Shown: in pieces, positions 33,170 to 44,914 of the stretch
Position numbering within the stretch: position 1 is the stretch's first letter
How the letters are laid out: every line of letters begins with the position of its first letter
Made by a program: the position numbers and the translations under genes
Assembly: GCA_029204225.1 (NCBI GenBank)
Contig: CM055113.1
Location: 32,491,363 to 32,555,362, forward strand
DNA from: Diphasiastrum complanatum
Lineage: Eukaryota > Streptophyta > Lycopodiopsida > Lycopodiales > Lycopodiaceae
DNA length: 64,000 nucleotides
Direction of reading: 5' to 3'
The notes under the pieces: generated by a model
Databases searched by the model: none
What the model was told of the DNA's origin: nothing
Seen by the model: the letters and a program-made list of their open reading frames with translations, nothing else

Positions 33170-34780
33170 TCTTCTTTATCCATCATGCAACATCTTTCTC
33201 AAAAGTTTATTCTTCTTTATCTACCATCATTTTACAAAAAGTTTATTCTTCTTCACGTAGGATCTACTTTCTTGCAGTTTATAGCCTGATCTCACTCACT
33301 CATTCACTCACTCGTCTCATCTCAGGAGTGACAACTCTCTCACTCACTCGCTGGTCTCTCAGCAGTCGTCGGTACTGCTGCTACTCTCGCTTGAAGCTCA
33401 TCCCTCAAACCCATTCAACTTTAATTTCAAGCATGGCGCAAGACCAAGTAAGCAAACGTTACCTTTGTCAGGGTCATGTCCACGGAGAGTGGCTCTCAAA
33501 ATGCATGCCGAGAGCAAATCTTTTGCAGGCTCTGCCATAGTTGACACTAGTTCTGCTGGACTGGAGACGATTACCGGCACATTGTACACCGATAACCTGG
33601 ATGAGCTACACAATAACACGGTTAGCTTCAAGTTCAAGACGGAACACGATAAATTCATTGTCATGATCAGCTTCTACGATAAGCATGAAAAGTACCTCGG
33701 TGTTGTCGAAGCTAACCCTATCAAGAGCGTCGCTGTGCCTGGTCAGGGGACTGGATGTTGGGTCTAGGATTCATAGTTATCTGCATCTTATTCTATGAAA
33801 TCGGCATATTGCTTCCTCATCTCATTTGTGCTATAAATGACGAAGAAGCTTGTTATAATAGTATAGTGAATGCCGTTGTTAAGACTAGTGTGATGCTGTT
33901 GGATAACATAGTTGTGATCGGATTACTTAATCGTAATGATGTTGCTGCTATGATAATATGATAAACATTATGGTTTTGTATTACGTGATTGTGATTGTGT
34001 TGTCCGGCGACGTCTGATCCGTAGATACCTGCCTTTCCTTTGGTTGAGTGTGTAACATTATTGGACATTATGCTCAATGGTTGTTGTTTGCCTTCATGCT
34101 GACTTGTTGAGAACTGCTTAATCCAGCGCATTTTGAGATCTCTCCTGATTTCTTTTATGGACACAGCACGCACAACTAGATCTGCATATCGCACCATCCG
34201 CACAAGTAGAAAATAGTGATGCAGAAATGAAACACACGTTGAGCTGCATAATTCTTTCTCTGTGTCTTCCACTTTTGATAGACGCAATCTTATACAGATC
34301 CTCCATAGGTACATGCAGGCTTGATTCTAACGCATTAAACGTACGTACATAACTTACACTAAGTTACCTGTGGATAAACATGCATAATTTACTAGTCACC
34401 TAAACTTTTCTCTGTCAATTTGGCTCGTAACTGCTGCATGTAGTACTGTGTCCACTCACCTGTAATTACTTCCCATATTGAAGCTTTTTGTCTGCTTGTT
34501 GATATCAGACTAGTGCTCACAAACAGATTCGATCTATGCAGACAAGACAGTCTGTTGGTAGCCATCAAACATAAAGAAAACAGTCAAAGGATACAGACAC
34601 GATATACAAGCTCTCTCACTCTCCCTATGATCATTCCAATAAGCACAGGAGATAAAGCTCCAAAATTGTTGTAGTCTGAGTTATTCCAACGTGCTGTCTT
34701 ATACAACAAGATACTGCTTAAGAGGAAAAATTACAAGAAAGCTTAATATTGCTAATCCTATTTATCCACTACGCTACTTT
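33170..34780 (+). repeat. Repeat copy C, full-length
   Basis: Contains both the gene-bearing half shared with 6240-7255 and the LTR-like half shared with 2996-3948. It is the most complete of the three copies and defines the unit. It is flanked on the left by a (CT)n array and the P0 pseudogene. Confidence 0.85.
33433..33767 (+). pseudogene. Broken copy of the 116-aa uncharacterised protein gene
   Basis: Starts with the same ATG and MAQDQVSK as the gene at 6497, but 22 bp are deleted after the codons for HVHGE. Translation leaves the frame and would end at 33540. The downstream part stays open in the original frame to TAG at 33765-33767 (FAGSAIVDTSS, ITGTLYTDN, FKFKTEHDKFIV, PGQGTGCW). It retains two residues (6 bp) after HDKFIV that the intact copy lacks. 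No splice sites would remove the defect. Apart from the deletion it is well conserved, so inactivation looks recent. Confidence 0.85.
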
Positions 34781-34901
34781 TCAGTGGCACAACTGTTTTC
34801 TAGCCAGGCCGGTCATCTACTTTTGTAGCTCTAGTTTGTGCTGACTACTTGTCATGTGACTAATGAGTCCCATGGATGTATCATGGTCACAATTCCCAAC
34901 A
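34447..34901 (-). repeat. Probable copia-type LTR (minus strand)
   Basis: On the minus strand the purine tract TCAAGTGGGAGAT (34914-34902) directly precedes TGTTGGGAATTGTGACC, the usual form of a polypurine tract followed by an LTR start. About 150 bases on is GGATAAATAGGATT, a TATA-like box. The inner limit is uncertain. The same sequence is in copy A (to 3948). No primer-binding site or coding domain follows, so it is a solo or truncated LTR. Confidence 0.45.
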
Positions 34902-34914
34902 ATCTCCCACTTGA

Positions 34915-37320
34915 CGAATAGATCCAAAATACTTATGGTGTGAGGTGAGTGACAAGATAAATTTCCATTAAGCTATGGCTGGTTGTCCATTTGATTTTTG
35001 GTGCTCAGCAACATTCAAAATGAATGAAGATCCTTTTGATGATGCAAAATTTTTGCTGACAAGATCTTCGAGGCACAAGACACGCATTCCTTTTGAATCT
35101 CACTTTGATCCACATTCTATGTTTCCACAATTGCAAGGCTTCATTTCTGCCTCGTACTCCTCTTCTGTTCCAGCCTTCCTCAAGGCTGTTATCTGCTTAT
35201 GTTCTAGCTCGAGGCTTTTTGGCTCCAACTCGTCCTTCCCAATCCAAATTTACTCCTCCTTCTGCCACATTTTTCCATCCAACCCCTGTGCCTTAGCTTT
35301 TCCTTCGTTTGGGTTTAGAGTAAGCTTACAGCCACTTTATGCAATTCATCAATATCCAGATGATCCTCACACTCCCAGCTTTGCTCAAACACCAAGTCCT
35401 AGTGACCCTAACAACAACAAACCCCATCCTTGCTAGCTCTGCAATTAGCAGATCCTTATTCACCTCCTACACCAACAACTCCTCTATCTTTTGCCCTTCT
35501 ACATCTGCCATGACCTTATCCTCAACCTCAGTCGACTTGCTTCCTATCATAACTGATTTGGCAGTCTCTGAGATCTTGTGAACTAAGTGGGCATGGCTTG
35601 TCCATATGGTGTGTAGATATGTTTCTATGTGGGGCGGGCCACCATAACTTTCCGCAGGTGGTAGTGGACACTGCAAAGTTCGTATGACCTTTCAGCTCAG
35701 GGTGCTCTTGCGATGCTCTATGCTTCGCAGCTGCGTCCCAAAATCTATACACTCCAGCAAAACCTCTACCATCACCACCATCCACACTCTTTTCTCAGTC
35801 TCTTCTTGTTTCTTCTTGATGTTCTGAGCAAAGGCTCTCTCATTTAGACCATATCTCTTATTCATTACACTCTTTAGACTCTCCTAGACTTCTGTATAAG
35901 GATAAGTTGAGTGATGAGGATAAGTTGTATATCAGTCGAATAACTGAATAGTTATTCGACAACAAACAACTAGTTGTTCGACAAAACATTGTCAGTACAT
36001 AGCAAAAATTGAAAAATCGACATACTATTTGATTCCTAATCTTACTAACATAATGTGAGTCCGGCTGCATGCAAATGCAACATAAACTGCTTATTTGCCA
36101 TTACAAAATTTTAACGTAAATTTCAGTTTTACGGAAATTGTTAGCCAATCTTCTTGATTTGTGACCGAACCGTCAGAGCACATGCATATGACCACTTAAA
36201 ACGACTACAGATCCCTCATGCATGTCGGAAACCTTCTCAGAATCAACATGAAATCAATCCATGCAGGCACAATAATACAATTTAGGAAAAAAAGCAAGCA
36301 TGCAATCGGAACATTTACGGATTTTGTCAATTTTGCTCACAAAACTACCAAAATTTCAAACGGCCATAACTTGAGCTACAATGCACCAAATTAGGCACTG
36401 TAAAGCACAGTATGGAGGGAGACCAAGTGAACGAGATGACTGCTACATCAGCCTGCCACCTCAAGTTCACACATGTGAGAACAGAGCGTCACAAAATCTG
36501 TAGTAGGGCGCACTTTTTCTAGGCCTATGCATGTAAAAATGTGCAAACACCTCCCCAAGCCCAAAAGTGATATTACCGACACTCTTAAATGGTCTATTAG
36601 ACTTTCTTGAAGCATTCATACAGGTCCTAAGAAGCAACATGGGCTGAGAACGAAGATTTCTTGATTTGTCGAAGGAATTTTTGCTTCAAACTTGATGGAG
36701 ACAGAGCATAAGCCCCCGACCATCAATTTACAGGTCTAATAGCTTGCTGGATAGCTGAAGACGATTACTAAGCAGGCTATAAAATTTTTGAGCATAATCC
36801 CCTTGTGGATTGAGAGCAATCCATCCTCCACACCTATACAATTAGATGCAACTTTTCAGCTTATAGCATATATTTAGAGAGTTCAAGCAAATCCAGATGT
36901 AGATGGGAGATCCACACAAATAGCACTTGCTTAGTCACAATATCTTTATGATCAAGGCTATAGGCTTTCATGATTATCTCAAGCATCCCACCTCCTCCTT
37001 GAGTCACTTGATATCTCCATTACAGAGCTTCCCTCGGGTACTCGCAAGTATATGAGACGCTTCTTATATCAAGCATAACTTAGTCATACATGGAGAAGAT
37101 AGCTGGGGATTAAGCCCTATTACCGTACTCATTTTTATTGGGCTAGATATAGCAATGTTTCTACTTTTGTCACATTATTTGGATTTAGGATTATCACACA
37201 TCCTTAGATTTACATTGGAATAGCTTTGTGTATCATCACATCAAATGGCTATTGAGATGGAGAAATTCCATGGTATTCGGAGAGAGGAACAGATTTGCTA
37301 GTTATGTTCTTTGGGTGAGG
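34915..37320. other. Gene-poor stretch, nothing recognised
   Basis: A Ser/Pro/Phe-rich open frame at 34975-35436 matches no family I know and is composition-driven. The rest is AT-rich DNA with many short frames. Confidence 0.5.
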
Positions 37321-37325
37321 TAGAG

Positions 37326-37490
37326 TTGAGGAGCACTTTATTTTAAGATGTCCTGTCTACTATGAGATTAGAGAGAGATACCATTGTCTGTTTCGTGATA
37401 TGCCCATCACACTACAGTCACTCATAGCATATGAGGACTCTCGCTGCATTGCACTTATGATACGAGAGATGTTCCTACTGAGACGAGACC
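37326..37490 (+). pseudogene. Retroelement 3' fragment with an EEHFILRCP motif (LINE-like)
   Basis: Fifty-five open codons read VEEHFILRCPVYYEIRERY, then a block ending EDSRCIALMIREMFLLRRDL. The E-E/D-H-F-[IL]-L-x-C-P-x-Y-x-x-[IL]-R pattern is characteristic of the region C-terminal to reverse transcriptase in plant non-LTR retrotransposons. No RT core could be read upstream because of stops and shifts. Orientation and class are reasonably clear, extent is not. Confidence 0.5.
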
Positions 37491-38084
37491 TATGTCACAG
37501 GGTCATTCATTTTTTAACCTCATATTATCTCTTTCTTATCTAGGAGAAGATCTCGACAGGACCCAAAGTCTGGTGATGACGATGATCGCAATGGTAATGA
37601 CATGCCCGTTCATAGAGATCAGAGACAATGCTCTACTCATACTCATGTGGCAGCTTGAGCTATCTGACCTATCACTTGGAAACACACATATCACCCTCTT
37701 AGACGACGTTTGTGGCTACCAGAGGTCCTCCATGCTTAGCTCGTATCACATCCTTCTATAACATCAGCAGGATAGGACATGATGATAGTGCTATATCTTA
37801 TTCTTGACATTTAGTTGTATCTATGCATCTACATATTTCATTGCATGCATTTCAATTCAGAGTATTTAGATATGTTGTTTTCAGTGCTATTTTAGAGATG
37901 TTTCATACGCTCCCACTATTACCACGTACTTGACACGTACATTTACTAGTCTTATATGTCGTTTGGCATGGAAAAGACATTAATAAAGCTTTCTTTCTTT
38001 TTCTCGGTATTTTACTCTCTCCAACCCTAAAAAACCTAACAAAAAATCATGAGCTCTCTCTACACTCTCTCACCATCTCTCTTT

Positions 38085-38232
<148 letters not shown>

Positions 38233-38416
38233 GAATAGTATCTAGCATTTTATTACCCTCTCTTGCTAAACAACTTTATTTGGCACCTTGGTTCAACATT
38301 TTGATGTTTTTATATAAAAATAAGAAACATAGGTTTTTCATGGTTCCCTTCCAATGGTCTAGATCAAACCTACTTCAATCCGATGATGGACGAAAACGAT
38401 GACTTCCAACCACTGA

Positions 38417-38730
38417 GTGTGTTCCCCCATAGTACCGAGACAAAGAAAAATTCTGCTCTGTGTTGACTATAAGAAGCTGAACAAACAAACTCAGAAAGAT
38501 TACTACCCGTTACCATTCATAGATCAGGTTTTGGAGGACTTAGCCGAAAAAGAAATATACTCTTTTATGAATTGCTTTGCTGAATGTAATCAGACAGCCA
38601 TTGTTGAGGAAAATTAGCTAAAGACTACCTTTACTACTACATTTGTGACTTTTGCCTTCCATGTTATGTCGTTTGGATTGACCAATGCTCCTGCTACTTA
38701 CCAGCGTTTCATGAATCCATTGGCGTCAAT
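38417..38730 (+). pseudogene. Ty3/gypsy reverse transcriptase fragment
   Basis: The frame begins near LLCVDYKKLNKQTQKDYYPL, then a block with PFIDQVLEDLAEKEIYSFMN, all gypsy RT palm motifs (VDYRxLNxxTxxDxYPLP and the region of the first catalytic Asp, here Asn in FMN). After a stop, TFAFHVMSFGLTNAPATYQR follows, the MPFGLxNAPATFQ motif. It then passes abruptly into unrelated Lys-rich coiled-coil sequence near 38730. The YVDD active site is missing. A short, dead fragment. Confidence 0.85.
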
Positions 38731-39414
38731 TCATAAAAAGGTTGAGGCAAAGACCAAGATGGATTTTTTGAAGATGAAAGTCCAGCTCGACAAGGTCGAC
38801 AAAAAACAGAAATTTTTTGAAGCTCAAATCAATAAGCTCACCAAAATGGTGGAGCAATATAAATAAAAAATGTAAATATGCAAACACAGCACGACATCGA
38901 AAAGCAGAAACATATTGCTTCCGAAGTTGTACATAGTTGCTATGATAGAGCAAGCACAATAAGGGACAATATAGCCAAGTGGAATAGTTTACATGTTGCA
39001 TTGCAAGAAGCATTCTGAAAGAATGTGCTCGACCCCTTGTACGAAGAAAAGGACAAAATTCTCGACGAGTTGCTCGAGATCAAAGAAAATATGACAGAGT
39101 TGAAGGCCGCATCTTGTTCGGGGCCTCCATAGTACATCCAGACCTATAGAAATATTGAGCCTTTGATAAAAGCCATTATGAGCCTTAAGAAGCGGAAGGA
39201 GATCAACACCAACCCTATTGTTGTAGCACCTATACATATACAATGCGCAGGGGTCAAATCTCATTCAAAATATGTAAATGTTGTTGCGAAGAACGACAGG
39301 TTGTTGAGAGAGCTTGAAGTGTTGAAATTCAACATGAAGGATGTGATCTATGCAAAACAAGTCACCGCCACCCCTAGAGGAGGAGACAAGAGCCTCGAAG
39401 ATGACGCAGCCTGA
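38731..39414 (+). other. Lys/Glu-rich open segments of unknown origin
   Basis: Sequence joined to the gypsy RT fragment has charged, coiled-coil-like frames (38731-38866 and 39163-39414) separated by stops. It could be part of a retrotransposon gag or a captured gene; I cannot place it. Confidence 0.35.
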
Positions 39415-39449
39415 CAAGGTATAAAAGAATTCAAAATTTTTATTCAAAA

Positions 39450-40435
39450 AGTTCGACCATGGTTACCACTGCAACTTAATGCTGAATTACAATGGTGTGT
39501 GGATTATGCTATGATGCCAAGTTTAATGGGATATTTGAAAAATTATCAACTAGTTTAGTTAAAGATTGGTCATAGTTGATAAAATTGTTTTGGAAAGTGT
39601 GGGAACCATATTACACGAGTTTTAGTATATTCAAATTTGAATAGTAGAGACATTGAATCTAGTCACAACATTAAATGCTATTTTCATATCCACACGTGTG
39701 AGATACAATAGCTTACTGGTTTTGTACGGACAACAACTTTATTTTATGCTTTGGTTCATGTTTGATCAATATCTATTAGAGTTTACATCTCATTCATAGA
39801 GTAGATGCTAATTTTTCTACATTGGCAAAATTGGTGAATTTTTGTCTTAACCCAAGATCAATTTGTAGGTTTGGATCTTAATAGATCTGAAATCTTTCAC
39901 AGGATACACTTGGGCTGGCTGGGAAAATCCTTGGGAAAAGGAGGGATTTTCGCTTTTCTAGGATAGGCTTGACACTGAGCAAAAAGGATGTTTAAGTTGG
40001 GCAATACTCCAAGGGAAATTTGGTATAACTCCCTTTGGAAGTTCTGAATTGTATGTAAGTTGTACATTACTTATGCTTTAGAATACCTCTTAATGAAAGA
40101 AATAGATTTTTATGATTATTTTGAAGGACAAAAAGATTTTTGGCACGTTACAGTAGCTAGTTTGATTTATTTTACCCAGATCTATGGAATCTATATGTTG
40201 ACTGGGAAGCCAACCATGTGATGCACTATGAGAACATGGCCTGCAACATCAAAGCCATGAAGCTATTCAAAGACAAAGTCTTTGTACATATATTCAAATA
40301 CATAAAAATTATATTGAAGACATATTTCTTTGTTGTGATTGAGATCTTTAATGGAATGATGTACAAAGAAATATTTGATTTTTTTTTTGAAGTTTCTATG
40401 TTATTTGAATGTTGTTCAAACTTCAGTGTTTACGA
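39450..40435. other. Intergenic, no gene recognised
   Basis: AT-rich, no domain. At 40449 TGTAATACCC follows a GAAGAGGGGGACA purine tract, the same arrangement as at 16688, and may mark another gypsy LTR start. Confidence 0.5.
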
Positions 40436-40544
40436 GGGCACTTCACATTTGAAGAGGGGGACATGTAATACCCTAGTAAAATCATAAACATGAATAAAGT
40501 AATATATTCGACTTTGCTTAATTGAATTCAAATACATATGAAGA

Positions 40545-42902
40545 CTAAGAAACCAATACATGAAGAAATATATGTCGAAGGCTATTATTGTGATTCATGT
40601 CTAGCCCAAGCACGCGTAAGAGAATGTAGTACATGTGCTTGCATGCAAGGTAAGATTTTCCAATCCTTTGTCGCCACTGAAAATCTTCACATGTGCAAGA
40701 GGGGTGCTCAGATATGCTCACGTCGTAGGCTATGGCTCTTTGGATTGAATTTTTGGTTTCTATTTTAAAAATCTCATGCTCAAACCATTCAATTATGGTG
40801 ACTGATAGAATTTTGGCAGGTAGACTCAAAGCCAAATCTATTTTCTTGAGGGCCAAATTTGATATCCATGTACATACACGGGTCCCTTCTGGCTACTCTC
40901 AGGAACATCCTCTCCCTCAGTAGTTGGAATTCTATTTTCTGGAACATCAAGTCCTTGTGCATGAGAAAGAACAAATCCAGCTCTTTGTAACATCTCTTGC
41001 TCCTCAGGTTGTAAGCTATGTCCCTTTTGTACATGCCATATCATAGGTATTTTAGGACTTCCACACACAATTGATGTGCATGGTGTCCACGTATGATCCA
41101 CACTGTCACTACAGAACCACATGAATTGTTTTTCATTTCCACCTGTCCATTGCTGCATTCCCAAAAAACAAGGGGCAGGAACTCCCTTTGAGCTATTCTT
41201 GATCTATTTTTTACACTTTCCCAATCCAGATCCAAGCCATCCCATGCAAGTGACCCTACTGTCTGGTTTGGTTTGACGAATTGCCCAGATGGTGTCATGA
41301 ATATCGGTTTCCTTGAAAACACTAGATGTTGCTCTATCAATATGGTCAACGTGTGTTTCATTACCATGTTTTGTTTCCACATTGACAGTCTCCACATTGG
41401 AGAAATTAATGTGTCTACCACCACGTTGTCTAGGTCAATTGACATTTACAAATTTAGGCCTATGTGAGCTGTTCGCCTCAACATCAACAAAAATTGTTGG
41501 ATTTCTTTTTCGCATTGGTTCTACAAGTGGCCCTATCAATGAGTGCCTCCAAGCTAGGGCCACTTCCAATATGTCATCCTTGTACAAAAGCATGTTATTT
41601 TGTGCCTTGCAACAATCATTTGCAAGATCTGTGACTGCTGCATCGTATAGGCTTATCTATGTTTTATTACCGTCGCTTGCCAACCAGCTTGCATGCTTTG
41701 CCTCCGCCATATTGGTTTGGGGAGTATTGGCCACTTCATCAATATTAGTGACCTATAAAAACATTTAGAAGTAAGGGCACATGCACAATATACTGTGAAA
41801 AGCATGACTAATTTAACGTTGAGTTCTATATTTTAAAAGTAACGAGAAAGAAGTCTTACCCCAACCAACAAATGTCTCCAATGTGTAGAGCACACATTCC
41901 ACCAACTCAACCAACAATCCATTGCCGACAAATTAGCATCAGCCACCTTTCCATTGGCCCACCATGCCCTTATAAACCTATATTGTGATAAAGCTTCATC
42001 TAACGTCAATGCATTCTTCCACTTGCGACAAATGTCTATGTGTTCATCTTGATGTCGCTTGAATACGTATTGGGTTGTGTGTATTTGAAGACTTTGCTCC
42101 CAGTGGAAAAGACATGATCGTTCTCGACCGTGCATTATGTTCTCCGATCCTCCATTGTACACCGTACAAATAGCTCTCCAGTTTGCTTGTGCTTCATCTG
42201 CCATGAAGCCATGAAAGTCTGGCTCCTTGAAGCCCTTTTTTCTTACGGTCTTATTTAACATATTCCAAAATAAAGCCTGTGCTTCCATGTCTTCCTCTTT
42301 CATCTCGCAAGTGGCAATTGTCATGAGTTTTTGCACACCGTTTCATAAAAACACACTATCTCCTGTACCATATTGCATTGCTTTAGTAATTTCCAAGGAA
42401 GACTGTTGTGAGAGTTATTTTGCATAATTACATCGATGGTACTATTCTCAATGTTATCGACTTTTTTGTCATTTGTATCCTCAATATCACACAAATCAAT
42501 AACGACTCTATCTTTGGCATTATTGGTACCTTGTGAATCACATGAAATAGTCTTAGCCACATACACAGATGACAAGGTATTGTCTAAGACGTAGTAGCTC
42601 AGTGAGACAAAACCTTGCACAGGGTACAATGGGACCAAGTCAACTGGAGAGCCTTGGGTCGCCACCATTGCAAATAACTCAATTTTTGTGCATGGACAAT
42701 CCATGCGTTTTGCCAAGATTGTTGTATCCAACACGGCACAATCACCAGAGTTTGTAAGCTCAAGGTATTCATCTCCAATATCATGGCAATAAATGAGAAA
42801 GTCTGTCCCTAAAGCCATGTAACTTCTATCCAAAAAAGTAAACATGTTACAACATATATGAATGTTAAGCTTCAATTCATTTGTGGAGCCCCTAACACAC
42901 AA
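40545..42902 (-). pseudogene. Mutator-like (MULE) transposase with SWIM zinc finger, decayed
   Basis: Minus-strand frames in order: 42902-42321 (N-terminal region), 42336-41833 (core with FHGFMADEAQANWRAICTVY and CLFHWEQSLQIH, the D...C-x-[FW]-H-W arrangement of MULE catalytic domains), 41164-40838 (WFCSDSVDHTWTPCTSIVCG, an acidic linker) and 40856-40545 (a SWIM finger). The SWIM block reads SCTCEDFQWRQRI then YLACKHMYYILLRVLG, i.e. CxC...CxH. Frames overlap and switch, and stops separate them, so the gene is not functional unless heavily spliced. A transposase of this type binds terminal inverted repeats and would mobilise MULEs such as those at 0 and 29 kb, but no link is shown. Confidence 0.65.
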
Positions 42903-43215
42903 GAGAAAAAAGAAAGAACATTTTTAAAGTAGCCCCTAACACGCAAGAGAAAAAATAAAGAACAGCCCCTAACACGCAAGAGAAAAAGATGGAAAAATTT
43001 TCAAATTTTACACAAGAACCATTCCGATATGACAAGAATGGAGTAGAGTACATCTTAGAACATAACTAACAAAAATAGAAAACATTAGCAGTCATATTTT
43101 GATCTTGAAAAAGCAAGCCTTCAAAAATCTCAGATTAATGATAAGTTCAGTACAACGTGTACTTTTCGGGTGGCTTGTTTTGCTTTGAAAAAAATAGCCC
43201 CTAACACGCAAGATG
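42886..43215 (+). repeat. Short repeat AGCCCCTAACACGCAAGAGA, four copies
   Basis: The phrase occurs near 42888 (variant), 42931, 42964 and 43197 (variant). Three copies are in near-tandem with a spacing of about 33-43 bp. Confidence 0.75.
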
Positions 43216-44500
43216 AAAGTTTTATTTGCAATGTTCGTCTTGGGCTACAAAATGCCTTACTAAAATTCTCACATGCACTCTCATCCATAGCATGCCTCTA
43301 CCTACTTATATGTCCAATATTGTCTCAATCTAATATTACTTAATAATCAATTGAAAATGAAATTGAGAAAATGGAGATCGTAGCCTCCATATGAACAACC
43401 TCAAAACTTGTGAGTTCGACCAAACTTGTGAATTCAGAATGGTCATACGTAATGAACCAGACTAAACAATGTAAATAATCCATCACAAGATATCTATCAC
43501 CAAAGCTTAGTATAATTAAAAGAATCCAATCTCAAACATATCATCCTTTCAACTACCAAACATAACTCCTTCTAAAAGTATCACCTACTCGTCATAATAA
43601 CATCCCAAACATGTATGATCCATGACATACCAAAAAAAATTGATCCACTCACCAAAATCTCTAAACACAATCAGACTTAACTTGAAAATGAAATGTACCT
43701 TAACTAGTATGAAACTATTAGCAAAATTAAAACCCAATAACCTTCTATAACAAAACATAAAATTTTGGGTTAACTTTTTGAAGATACTTTTTTGTACGGT
43801 CTCCCAAAACATTCCCATGGTCTTCAGGCATGTTGTTGCTACTAGGCTCACTCATTTGTGTTGGAAGTAAACATATGGTTTTGTATTTCCCTACATTTTT
43901 TCCCTACCCATTAAATCCATCCAAAAAAGCAAACCCATATTCGGATTGATTTACCCAATATCTAAAGGCAACCCCTCTATATCTAAGTTTCTTGCTAACT
44001 TTAATTGTCATACAACAGAACAACTGATTAACTTAACATTAGCAAAATTTACCTCAAGTCGTTCTTAGCCCAAAGATATAGAGAGTCCGTTAATTGTCTG
44101 GACTCAGAGGTCTGCTTGTTATTTTCGGTTGTTGATCATCCTATATAAGCACTTAATTCACCGCAGAATCAAGGTATTGACCGTAACTCAGCAACTTGAA
44201 TTCGGTAGCATGCAATTTAGCAGGTGGAATATTCTTCCGCAAGGAGTCTTTTTCCCCACGCAATCTGTGGTGCCTATCGCACGTTTACAAAATGACAGAG
44301 AATGGATAGCCACTGGGTCGAAGGCTCTTTGCAAAAATAAGGCGAAACACAGAGAGAACTAACATTACAGATTCAAAAAATGTCTTCATTCTCCGGTCGA
44401 CTATTGTAGATTTGGAGTATTCAATATAAAATGGTCGTTTCCATTAAGAGCAAAATTTCCCATCAATTGGACGGTGCATTTACGAATAGCCAGCTAGCGA
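43216..44500. other. Intergenic, no gene recognised
   Basis: AT-rich DNA, no domain or structured repeat seen. Confidence 0.6.
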
Positions 44501-44559
44501 ACTTACTTTTTGGGTGGTGTATTTACCAAAAACAATTTCTTTTGGTGTAGGATTAATTT

Positions 44560-44800
44560 GTTTTTCGGCGCCACGGCGCTTTCTTTTGAAATGGGTCATG
44601 TGTTGGCCTTTGTCGTGGCGCCAGCGCCACGGCACTCTTTTTGAAATGGGTAATTTTTTGGGCTCTGTCGTGGTGCCGGTGCCACGGCCAACATTTTTTT
44701 CGAGTTGCTGATGTGCAGGTGCGAGAGGCTCTCTCCTCTGAATGCGGCGATGTGCAGGTGCGAGAGGCTCTCTTCTCTGAATGCGGCTCTCTCCCGAAGC
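44560..44800 (+). repeat. GC-rich tandem repeats (two families)
   Basis: A ~65-bp unit (TTTTGAAATGGGT...GTCGTGG) with GGCGCC-type palindromes (GTGGCGCCAGCGCCACGG) recurs at 44560-44700, and a ~39-bp unit (GATGTGCAGGTGCGAGAGGC) is duplicated at 44710-44790. A frame on the minus strand passes through both repeats but has no homology I recognise. Confidence 0.7.
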
Positions 44801-44914
44801 CATTATTGAGGACGCGGGTTCTGAACCAGCGCCTCCCCCATATAAGGAAATCTGTGAAAAATTGCAGTCTGACACCACTACTAATGTCTTCTAGCTTTGA
44901 AATCATATGTTGAT

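Noticed and set aside
32983-33540. 185-codon plus-strand frame running through a (CT)n array into the small gene
   Set aside because: It results from the 22-bp deletion and an open leader; the intact copy shows that the true start is the ATG equivalent to 33433.
33853-34314. 153-codon minus-strand frame overlapping the 3' flank of repeat copy C
   Set aside because: In copies A and B the equivalent frame is cut or ended differently, and there is no family resemblance; more likely chance openness in a repeat.
34975-35436. 159-codon-scale Ser/Pro-rich frame
   Set aside because: No recognisable domain, biased composition, no splice or promoter context.
42886-43215. CRISPR-like spacing of a repeated 20-mer
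   Set aside because: Only three or four irregularly spaced copies in plant transposon DNA; no spacers of constant length and no cas genes.
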